DNA of 64,000 nt from Sphingomonas suaedae (GTDB lineage: Bacteria > Pseudomonadota > Alphaproteobacteria > Sphingomonadales > Sphingomonadaceae), in contig NZ_CP042239.1 in NCBI RefSeq assembly GCF_007833215.1, positions 620,001-684,000 of the forward strand, in the 5' to 3' direction. Shown here one piece after another: positions 50,486 through 57,191 of this stretch (the first letter of the stretch is position 1; every line of letters begins with the position of its first letter). Made by a program: the position numbers and the translations under genes. A model generated the notes under the pieces. It was not told the origin of the DNA. It made no database searches and was given only the letters and a program-made list of their open reading frames with translations.

Positions 50486-52453
50486 ATGGACGAGCAAGCG
50501 CCGATCGACGTCCTACTCGTCAACATGCCCTTCTCGCCCACGGAACTGCCCTCCACGGGGCTTTCGTTGCTGGCCCAGTGTCTGCGCGAGGCGGGCTTTC
50601 GAGCCAAGGTCGATTATCCCAACCTTCGCCTGGAGCAGGCGATCGGCGAGTCCGCCTATGCGCGTCTGTCGCGCGGTTGGTTCGCCCATATTCTGGTCGG
50701 CGAATGGGTGTTCTCCCGCCTGCTCGCGCCGGTTGGCTCGGCCGAGATTTTTGCCGACATGATCCGCCGCCGCTTTGCCGACCAGATCTGGGCAGGGCGG
50801 CAGCCGGAACTGGTGGAGCGTGTCATAGACCGGCTTCCGGAGGTCGAGGCCGCCGCCGCCGAGCTGATCGACGCGCTGGTGGCAAAGGTCGGCGCGTTAC
50901 GGCCACGGGTCGTGGGGTTCAGCAGCTGCTTTCACCAGCATGTCGCGTCGCTGGCGGCCGCGCGACGCGTAAAGGAGGCATTTCCCGAAACCCTTGTCGT
51001 GCTTGGCGGCAGCAACTGCAACGGCACGATGGGTCTCGAAACCTTCCGCCATTTCCCGTTCCTCGACGCGGTGGTGTCCGGCCCGGGCGAGATTGCGCTT
51101 CTTGAACTGGTGCGGCACCATCTGAGCGGCACTGCGATGCCCGACATGCCGGGCGTCTATCTGCGTGGACCCCGCCGTTCGACACACGAAGAGCTGGTCG
51201 ATTTGACCGAGAGCGTCGCGCCCGAGCCGCTGCTCGACGGCCTGCCGCTTGTCGATTACGACGATTATTTCGATGCCTTCCCGACTGACGGCAGCCGGCG
51301 AGTGAAGCTTCCGATCGAAACGTCGCGGGGATGCTGGTGGGGACAAAAGCATCACTGCGTCTTCTGTTCGGAAAATGCGGACAGCATCAAATATCGCGTC
51401 AAGTCGTCCGATCGGGTGATCGACGAGTTTCGCTGGCTTACGGAACGCTATCCGGGCTGCGCCATCCAGGCGACGGATGAGATACTCGATCCGCGTCATA
51501 TCCCGACGGTGATGCCTGAGCTTGCGAAGCTACCGGACAAGCCCAGCATCTACTTCTCGATCAAGGCGAATATTCGCAAGGATGAGCTGAAAACGCTGGT
51601 CGGCGCCGGGACCGACAGCCTGCAGGCGGGGATCGAAAGCCTGGACGACGACGTCCTGCGCGGAATGCGCAAGGGCGTGACCGCGATCCGCAATGTCCAG
51701 CTGCTCAAATGGTGCCGCGAGCTGGGCATTTCGATGCAGTGGAGCATCCTCTACGGCTTTCCGTTCGAGCGGCCCCAATCCTATACGGACATGGCTGCGC
51801 TGCTGCCGCTGCTCACCCATCTTGAACCGACCAAGCTGATCGAGGTGAAGTTGCAGCGATACAGTCCGCTGTTCCGGGAGGCCGCTCGGTTCGGGATTTC
51901 CGACATACGGCCGGATGAGAGCTACGGACATATCTATGCTCTGTCCGACGCTGTGCTGAGCGATCTTGCTTATTGGTTCTCCTACCGCTGTGAGCGGCCG
52001 GTCGCATTGCATGACTATGTCGCGCCGTTGCAGGAGGCAGCGGCGCAGTGGCGGCAAGCTGCAGGCGAAGCCTTTCTGTTCTTCACCGACGATGGCGAGC
52101 ATCTGGCGATCTGCGACACGCGCCGTGTTGCATCGTGCGACTTCCATCTGCTCGAAGGACCCGCGCGCGAGATCTATCGCGCCTGCGACGCCGCACAACC
52201 GGCCCATGCGGTGTGCAAGCAGATTGCCGAGAGCTTCCCCGACGTCGATGCCGCGCGCGTCCAGGAAATTCTCGACGGGCTTGTAGCGCACCGGCTCGTC
52301 ATGGAATCCGGCGGTCTCTATCTCGCATTGGCGATCGAGCTATCGACGCGCAGCCTGCCGCCCATGCCGGTAATGGCGCGGTTCGTCGGCGCGCGCGATG
52401 CGGCACTGCGCGAGCGGCAGCCGCGGCGAATGAGCGTGGCGGCGGCGGCCTGA
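50486..52453 (+). CDS. RiPP maturation radical SAM C-methyltransferase (B12-binding type)
   Basis: A 655-aa enzyme. The N-terminal cobalamin-binding Rossmann domain (about 1-230) has VLLVNMPFSPTELPSTGLSL and VVGFSSCFHQHVASLAAARR with LVVLGGSNCNG. The radical SAM core has TSRGCWWGQKHHCVFC, the Cys-x7-Cys-x2-Cys arrangement of the RiPP maturase 1 family (Cys 283, 291, 294), and AGIESLDDDVLRGMRKG. The C-terminal wing ends LEGPAREIYRACDAAQ. It would methylate unactivated carbons of the precursor. GGGGGAG precedes the ATG. Confidence 0.88.
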   Translation: MDEQAPIDVLLVNMPFSPTELPSTGLSLLAQCLREAGFRAKVDYPNLRLEQAIGESAYARLSRGWFAHILVGEWVFSRLLAPVGSAEIFADMIRRRFADQIWAGRQPELVERVIDRLPEVEAAAAELIDALVAKVGALRPRVVGFSSCFHQHVASLAAARRVKEAFPETLVVLGGSNCNGTMGLETFRHFPFLDAVVSGPGEIALLELVRHHLSGTAMPDMPGVYLRGPRRSTHEELVDLTESVAPEPLLDGLPLVDYDDYFDAFPTDGSRRVKLPIETSRGCWWGQKHHCVFCSENADSIKYRVKSSDRVIDEFRWLTERYPGCAIQATDEILDPRHIPTVMPELAKLPDKPSIYFSIKANIRKDELKTLVGAGTDSLQAGIESLDDDVLRGMRKGVTAIRNVQLLKWCRELGISMQWSILYGFPFERPQSYTDMAALLPLLTHLEPTKLIEVKLQRYSPLFREAARFGISDIRPDESYGHIYALSDAVLSDLAYWFSYRCERPVALHDYVAPLQEAAAQWRQAAGEAFLFFTDDGEHLAICDTRRVASCDFHLLEGPAREIYRACDAAQPAHAVCKQIAESFPDVDAARVQEILDGLVAHRLVMESGGLYLALAIELSTRSLPPMPVMARFVGARDAALRERQPRRMSVAAAA

Positions 52454-52463
52454 CCGGCGCGAT

Positions 52464-52763
52464 TCAGCCGAAGACCGCCTCATAGGCGAAATTGCCGTCG
52501 GGAAGCCGGTCGATCGGGACGAGGAAGATTTCGAGCATCCCCAGCGCGTCATTTTCCAGCCGATAGCTGTGCTGCCCCAGCAGCACGTCGCGGCTCTCGC
52601 CCGCGAACGTCAGCAGAAACCCCTGGCGCATCCCGGACGGCGGCACCGTTGCAGCCACGCGGGCGGCGGTTAAGGTCAGTGCCTCGGCGTGGCCCGGATA
52701 AGCCATGCGGAACGGCTGCCCGATCAACGGCTCGAAATCTTCCAGGGTCAATCCGTCGTTCAA
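52464..52763 (-). CDS. DUF6916 family protein
   Basis: A 99-aa protein read against the cluster direction. It has LTLEDFEPLIGQPFRMAYPG, FLLTFAGESRDVLLGQHSYR and the family end GMLEIFLVPIDRLPDG with FAYEAVFG. Proteins of this type usually sit beside tail-collar proteins, as here. The best start is TTG 52763 (LNDGLTLEDF) with GGAAGG upstream. Function unknown; it may be a chaperone or structural partner of the collar proteins. Confidence 0.75.
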   Translation of the reverse strand: MNDGLTLEDFEPLIGQPFRMAYPGHAEALTLTAARVAATVPPSGMRQGFLLTFAGESRDVLLGQHSYRLENDALGMLEIFLVPIDRLPDGNFAYEAVFG

Positions 52764-52820
52764 GAGACCCTTCCTTCCCGCTTCGGGCGTCGCTAGGCTA
52801 TACCATACGACCCGACAAAT

Positions 52821-53606
52821 ATGTCCCGGAGGACCGGGGTGCAATCGCTTCTTTCCGGGCGGACCGCCGCCGAAATCAGGACCGATCCCTTTCCCCATCT
52901 TGTCGCGGCGGACTGCCTGGCGCCGGATGATTATGCGGCGCTGTGCGCGCATTTTCCGGCGGTTTCCCGCATCACCTGGAGCGGATCAGGGCCGTCGATG
53001 CGCAGCAACCGGCGCTTTGCCATGCCTGCGACGGCGCTGCTTGCCGGAGCTGACATCGCTCCGTGCTGGAAGGCATTCGCGGCACGGCACAGCGGGCCTG
53101 AATTCTTTTCGGAGGTCGCGGCCTTTTTCGACGGTTATTGGCCGGACGCGATGCTGCGCGCTCTGGGAGGGACGCTTGCAGGCCACAGCATGGGGCCGCT
53201 CGACCTCAGCGCGCCGGGGGCGTTCAAGATTCACCTCGACGCCCGCATCGAGATCAACACCCCGGTCCTGACAACGCCGTCGGTGGTGCGCGGTCCCCAT
53301 CTGGACACGCCCAACCGGCTATATTCCTGCCTGTTCTACCTGCGCCACCCGGACGATGATTCGTTTGGCGGCGAGCTTCTGCTCTATCGCTGGCGGGCGA
53401 GTGCCGAGCGCCGGGTCGATTGTTATGCGCTGGATGAAGCGGAGGTGGAGGTGGCGGCGGTCATTCCCTACCGTGCCAACCAGATGGTGATATTTCCCCA
53501 GACAATCGACTCGGTGCATGGCGTCGGGCTGCGGCATCCGACGCCGCATGTCCGCCGCTATGTGTTCGTTACGGCCGAACTGGCCGATCCCTGGCTGGAG
53601 GCGTGA
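52821..53606 (+). CDS. 2OG-Fe(II) oxygenase family protein
   Basis: A 261-aa protein. The double-stranded beta-helix has RGPHLDTPNRLYSCLFYLRH (HxD metal ligands), FGGELLLYRW, and IFPQTIDSVHGVG with the distal His, followed by VRRYVFVTAEL (2OG-binding Arg region). It probably hydroxylates a protein or peptide side chain. It overlaps the next sulfotransferase gene by four bases (GTGA), suggesting hydroxylation followed by sulfation. Confidence 0.82.
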   Translation: MSRRTGVQSLLSGRTAAEIRTDPFPHLVAADCLAPDDYAALCAHFPAVSRITWSGSGPSMRSNRRFAMPATALLAGADIAPCWKAFAARHSGPEFFSEVAAFFDGYWPDAMLRALGGTLAGHSMGPLDLSAPGAFKIHLDARIEINTPVLTTPSVVRGPHLDTPNRLYSCLFYLRHPDDDSFGGELLLYRWRASAERRVDCYALDEAEVEVAAVIPYRANQMVIFPQTIDSVHGVGLRHPTPHVRRYVFVTAELADPWLEA

Positions 53607-54262
53607 GAAGGATGCGTTTGCTGGTCCACGGAATGCAATCGAGCGGGGCGACGGCGTTCACCCTGATGCTGGCGCAGCGACCCGATTGCCTGGCGCTGGT
53701 CGATGTGCCCAACAATTTCGCGGCACCGCGGGTCGCCACGTCCCGCGATTTCGTGGCCAAGGTGGTGGTCACCACCGCCTATCCGCTGTCGGTCCATGTC
53801 GAGCGCTTTCGCCCGGACCGAGTCGTGCTGTTCCTGCGTGACCCGCGCGACATCTATATGAGCCTCCGCACCAAGCATTATCGCAACCATTCCGGTCTGA
53901 TCGCCGAGAAATTCGCGATCCTCGACGCGTTGTTCGCGTCGCGCGACCGATTTGACGCGGTGATCGAATATGAGGACTTCGTGACACGGCATGAGTCGGT
54001 GCATGTGGCGATGCGTCGTCTCGGCTGGCCGGTCGATGCGCGCTATTACGCGTTTGAGCGACGCCATAAGGAGTTGCTGGCCGCCCTGTGGGAGCATGAG
54101 CCGGCGCTGATGGACGCGATGGATTTTGCCTTCGGCGCCGTTCGCGATGCGCATGTCTCCGAAAGACATCAGAACAAGCCCCGGGATCCGGATGTCGAAG
54201 CAGTGTTGACGAAATGGTGTCCCAGGCTTCTTTCGCATTATTGCACGCGACAGACCGCATAG
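53603..54262 (+). CDS. Sulfotransferase-like protein
   Basis: A 219-aa protein. The PAPS-loop position reads LLVHGMQSSGATAFTLMLAQ, degenerate compared with PRSGTT, and the 3'-phosphate site is clear: RVVLFLRDPRDIYMSLRTKH. VIEYEDFVTRHESVHVAMRR follows. It is the third sulfotransferase of the cluster. Start is GTG 53603 (coupled to the oxygenase stop) or ATG 53612. Catalytic competence is less certain because of the loop change. Confidence 0.72.
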   Translation: MRRMRLLVHGMQSSGATAFTLMLAQRPDCLALVDVPNNFAAPRVATSRDFVAKVVVTTAYPLSVHVERFRPDRVVLFLRDPRDIYMSLRTKHYRNHSGLIAEKFAILDALFASRDRFDAVIEYEDFVTRHESVHVAMRRLGWPVDARYYAFERRHKELLAALWEHEPALMDAMDFAFGAVRDAHVSERHQNKPRDPDVEAVLTKWCPRLLSHYCTRQTA

Positions 54263-54371
54263 TGCCGCCATATCGGTGGCAAACAATAAAAGTCACTTGG
54301 ATTTCTTTGCGACCTGTATAGCATGTGCGAGCGGTAGAAACCTCGTGCTGACAGGAACCGGGGGAGGGACG

Positions 54372-54923
54372 ATGTCGGATCCATTCTTAGGCGAAATCAA
54401 GATGTGGGCGTTTCCGTGGGCGCCAAGCGGCTGGGCCTTCTGTGATGGCGCGAATCTTCCGGTAAACCAGAATCAGGCGCTGTATTCTCTGCTCGGGGTG
54501 ACGTTCGGCGGAACGGCAGGCCAGAATTTCAACCTGCCCGATCTGCGCGGGCGCACGCCCCTGGGCACCGGCGCCGGCGGATCGGTTGGCACCTACAATA
54601 TGGGAAACACGGGCGGCTTGGAGGCGGTGGCGCTCACCGTCGCGACCGTGCCGCCGCACACGCACGAGGTGGTCGGCTACAGCACCGCCGCGACGACACA
54701 GTCTCCGACCGGGAATATGCTCGCGAATGTGAATAGCGCGACGTCCGGAAGCACCACGAATTTTTCCACCTTCCTGCCGGGCGGCAACTGGACCGCGAAC
54801 GCAGTTCTGAATGCGGGCACCATCGATAGCGCCGGGGGCGGTACTCCCCACAACAATATGCAGCCGTTCGGCGTAACGAATTTTACGATCTGCCAATCGG
54901 GAAGCTACCCGCCGCGGAATTGA
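54372..54923 (+). CDS. Phage-tail-collar domain protein (MdpB-like), copy 1
   Basis: A 183-aa protein: DPFLGEIKMWAFPWAPSGWA with FCDGANLPVNQNQALYSLLG and FNLPDLRGRTPLGTG, the microcystin-dependent-protein/tail-collar signature, then VPPHTHEV and a closing HNNMQPFGVTNFTICQSG. Such domains form trimeric fibres in phages and appear in bacterial clusters without other phage genes. GGGAGGGACG precedes the ATG. First of three tandem copies. Confidence 0.88.
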   Translation: MSDPFLGEIKMWAFPWAPSGWAFCDGANLPVNQNQALYSLLGVTFGGTAGQNFNLPDLRGRTPLGTGAGGSVGTYNMGNTGGLEAVALTVATVPPHTHEVVGYSTAATTQSPTGNMLANVNSATSGSTTNFSTFLPGGNWTANAVLNAGTIDSAGGGTPHNNMQPFGVTNFTICQSGSYPPRN

Positions 54924-54995
54924 TGGGCGCCGTATCTTTCTTGTCGGCATAGGTGTGAAGCACGGTTCGGCAATACCCTATCCAGGAGTTTCGAC

Positions 54996-55535
54996 ATGGA
55001 TCCATATGTTGGCGAAATCCGGATGTTTGCGGGCGCCAGAGCGCCCCAGAACTGGCATTTCTGCGATGGAACGGCGCTGTCTATCCAGACCTATCAGACA
55101 CTTTATTCTCTGATCGGTACCACCTACGGCGGCAGCGGTCCGACCTTCAACCTTCCCGATTTTCGAGGCAGGCTTCCAATCGGTCAGGGGCAAGGGAGTG
55201 GGCTTACCAACCGAATGATCGGCCAGTCGGGCGGGGTGTCCACTGTCGCACTGACCGAGGCCAACATCCCGGCGCATAGCCACGCCTTTAACGCCAGCAC
55301 CGCGACGGCGACAACGCCCAGCGTGGCGTCTGGCGTCGGCCTGGCTACACCTACGTCACCCGTCGTGCGCTATGCTCCGCCCGGCGCGACGCCCGCCCCG
55401 ACGCCGGTTTCGCTCGATGATGCTGCGATAACCGCGGCCCCAGGTGGCGGTGAGGCGCATCTTAATGTGATGCCCTATCTGGCCATCAACTATATCATTT
55501 GTGTCGATGGCCTGTATCCGATGCGGCCGAACTGA
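54996..55535 (+). CDS. Phage-tail-collar domain protein, copy 2
   Basis: A 179-aa paralogue: DPYVGEIRMFAGARAPQNWH with FCDGTALSIQTYQTLYSLIG, FNLPDFRGRLPIGQG, IPAHSHAF and HLNVMPYLAINYIICVDG. The variable central part between HSHAF and HLNVMPY differs from copies 1 and 3, as expected of a receptor- or ligand-facing region. It follows copy 1 by 72 bases. Confidence 0.88.
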   Translation: MDPYVGEIRMFAGARAPQNWHFCDGTALSIQTYQTLYSLIGTTYGGSGPTFNLPDFRGRLPIGQGQGSGLTNRMIGQSGGVSTVALTEANIPAHSHAFNASTATATTPSVASGVGLATPTSPVVRYAPPGATPAPTPVSLDDAAITAAPGGGEAHLNVMPYLAINYIICVDGLYPMRPN

Positions 55536-55548
55536 CGGGAGACACCTT

Positions 55549-56109
55549 ATGGACGGCTTTATCGGCGAAATTCGCATGATGCCCTACAATTACACGCCAA
55601 TGGGCTGGCTCCCGTGCCTGGGCCAACAAGTCAACATCTATCAATATCAGGCGCTCTTTGCCGTGGTCGGTAGCATTTACGGCCCATACAACCAGCAGAC
55701 TTTTTACTTGCCGGATCTTCGCGGGCGTACCGCCGTGTGCCAGGGCAATAATCCCGTCGATCTCTTTGATCCACCGCTCGGCAGCAAAGACGGTTCCGTC
55801 GGCGTCACACTGACGACGTCGAACATGTACCCGCACACCCATGGGATGAACGCCGCGACAGTACCCGCCGGCCAGCGCGTTGGAGCGGCGGCGGGCAACT
55901 GGCTCGCCGTCCCGGCGGCGGTGAATTCCAGTTCGGTCGAGATCGGTCGCGCCTTCACCCCGGCTTCGGGCGCGCAGACACCGGTCGCGCTCGCGCCAGC
56001 GACGCTGACGCCCTATCCGGGTACGGGGGGAGCGCATGAGAATCGGCAACCCTATCTCGCGATGCCCTTTTTCATCTGTTACGATGGCTTGTTCCCGACA
56101 CCGAATTAG
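55549..56109 (+). CDS. Phage-tail-collar domain protein, copy 3
   Basis: A 186-aa paralogue: DGFIGEIRMMPYNYTPMGWL with PCLGQQVNIYQYQALFAVVG, FYLPDLRGRTAVCQG, YPHTHGM and HENRQPYLAMPFFICYDG. The ATG at 55549 follows GGGAGACACCTT, 13 bases after copy 2. The three copies share ends and differ in the middle, so they could assemble as a heteromeric fibre or surface protein. Confidence 0.88.
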   Translation: MDGFIGEIRMMPYNYTPMGWLPCLGQQVNIYQYQALFAVVGSIYGPYNQQTFYLPDLRGRTAVCQGNNPVDLFDPPLGSKDGSVGVTLTTSNMYPHTHGMNAATVPAGQRVGAAAGNWLAVPAAVNSSSVEIGRAFTPASGAQTPVALAPATLTPYPGTGGAHENRQPYLAMPFFICYDGLFPTPN

Positions 56110-56130
56110 GGCCAGCCCGCGCGATTCAAC

Positions 56131-56661
56131 ATGCTGCCGCCGTTTTTTCCCGACGTCCCCAAGGGGCTGGCTGCGCGCGGCGTGACTCTGCGAGCGCGGA
56201 CGCTGGACGATGAGGCGTTCCTGCGCGATGTCTATGTCGCCTATCGCTGGGCGGAGTTGGAAGCGATCGGCTGGCCCGAGGCGCAGCGGCTCGCGTTTCT
56301 TCACCAGCAACACCAGCTCCAGGATCTGCATTATCGCACCCATTATGACGGGATGGGATGGGGCATCATCGAAGTGGCGGGCGCTCGCGCAGGCCGCCTC
56401 TATCTTCTGCAGCGTGGCGGGGAGTTGCGCATCATCGACATTGCCCTGATGCCCGAATATCGCGGCATAGGCATCGGCGGAGAGTTGCTGGCTGCGATTC
56501 AGCGCCATGCGACCATTGCCGGCGCTACGCTGGTCAGTATCCATGTCGAGACAAATAATCCGGCGCTGCGACTGTACGAGCGCCTCGGCTTCATCCACGC
56601 CGAACAGCGGGGTATCTACCAGCTTCTCACTTGGAAGCCGGCGTCGGCGCCGGTCGATTGA
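56131..56661 (+). CDS. GNAT family N-acetyltransferase
   Basis: A 176-aa GNAT: VTLRARTLDDEAFLRDVYVA, IIDIALMPEYRGIGIGGELL with the acetyl-CoA loop RGIGIG, and VETNNPALRLYERLGF. It closes the collar-gene run, 21 bases after copy 3. Acetyltransferases of this kind are often found with MdpB-type collar genes; the acceptor is not known. Confidence 0.87.
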   Translation: MLPPFFPDVPKGLAARGVTLRARTLDDEAFLRDVYVAYRWAELEAIGWPEAQRLAFLHQQHQLQDLHYRTHYDGMGWGIIEVAGARAGRLYLLQRGGELRIIDIALMPEYRGIGIGGELLAAIQRHATIAGATLVSIHVETNNPALRLYERLGFIHAEQRGIYQLLTWKPASAPVD

Positions 56662-56936
56662 CTGGTCTACCAAGCGCGGCGCGATCTTGGCTGGCGAACA
56701 TGTCCGCGCGGCCCACGCATTTGCTGCGATCGCTGAAAGGACGGTCTTGGTCCAAGTGACGGGCGTCGTCCGCGCCTTGGGCGCGGCGCTGCCGTTCTGA
56801 CGGCGCCGCATCGCTCGCCTCACATCCATCGCTGCCTTGTCTGGCCACGGGCGAAGGTGATGATGTGTGATCAGGATCTGTCGTTTCTGGGCGTTGCAAG
56901 TCATTAAAGCATTGCGCGTTAACCCGCCTCATTCTT

Positions 56937-56962
56937 CCGTTTGTGCTGAGCTTGTCGAAGCG
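56937..56962. repeat. Dispersed REP-like half element
   Basis: CCGTTTGTGCTGAGC followed by TTGTCGAAGCGC matches, in all but about two positions, one arm of the palindrome inside mtaB (38486-38512 inverted). Only one arm is clear here. Confidence 0.65.
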
Positions 56963-57097
56963 CTGCTCCCGCGCTCGGTGACGACGGGTATTACCCTTCG
57001 ACAATGGCCAGGTGGCATGCTCCCCGGACGTTCCAGCCACAGCCGGGGGGCTTTGGGACTCTGGTCATCACGGTACACGGCTGAAGAGCGATCCAGA

Positions 57098-57155
57098 TTG
57101 TTTATACCAATTATTCCATATGGTATAATTCGGCCTTGATTGGTTTATGCCAATT
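57098..57155 (+). promoter_or_regulatory. Promoter and GntR-type operator of the alginate operon
   Basis: A consensus -10 TATAAT lies at 57124-57129 with TTGTTT/TTTATA upstream as a weak -35. TTATACCA (57102-57109) and TGGTATAA (57121-57128) form an inverted repeat covering the promoter, and ATTGG/CCAAT (57139-57154) forms a second one downstream. TGGT/ACCA half sites are typical of FadR-subfamily GntR regulators of uronate genes. No regulator gene is in the window. Confidence 0.6.
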
Positions 57156-57191
57156 GGTTAGTCCACGTTCCAATAGACAGGAGCGGATGCG

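Larger units (their letters stand above)
56662..57191. other. Intergenic region between RiPP/collar cluster and alginate operon
   Basis: 530 bases with no supported gene. It contains a copy of the palindromic repeat also found in mtaB (56937-56962, with GAGCTTGTCGAAG at 56948-56960) and, at the right end, the AT-rich promoter/operator of the alginate operon. Confidence 0.6.

Noticed and set aside
54372..56109. Prophage remnant
   Set aside because: Only collar-domain proteins are present; no capsid, portal, tail-tube, integrase or lysis genes adjoin them, and MdpB-type genes are commonly chromosomal.
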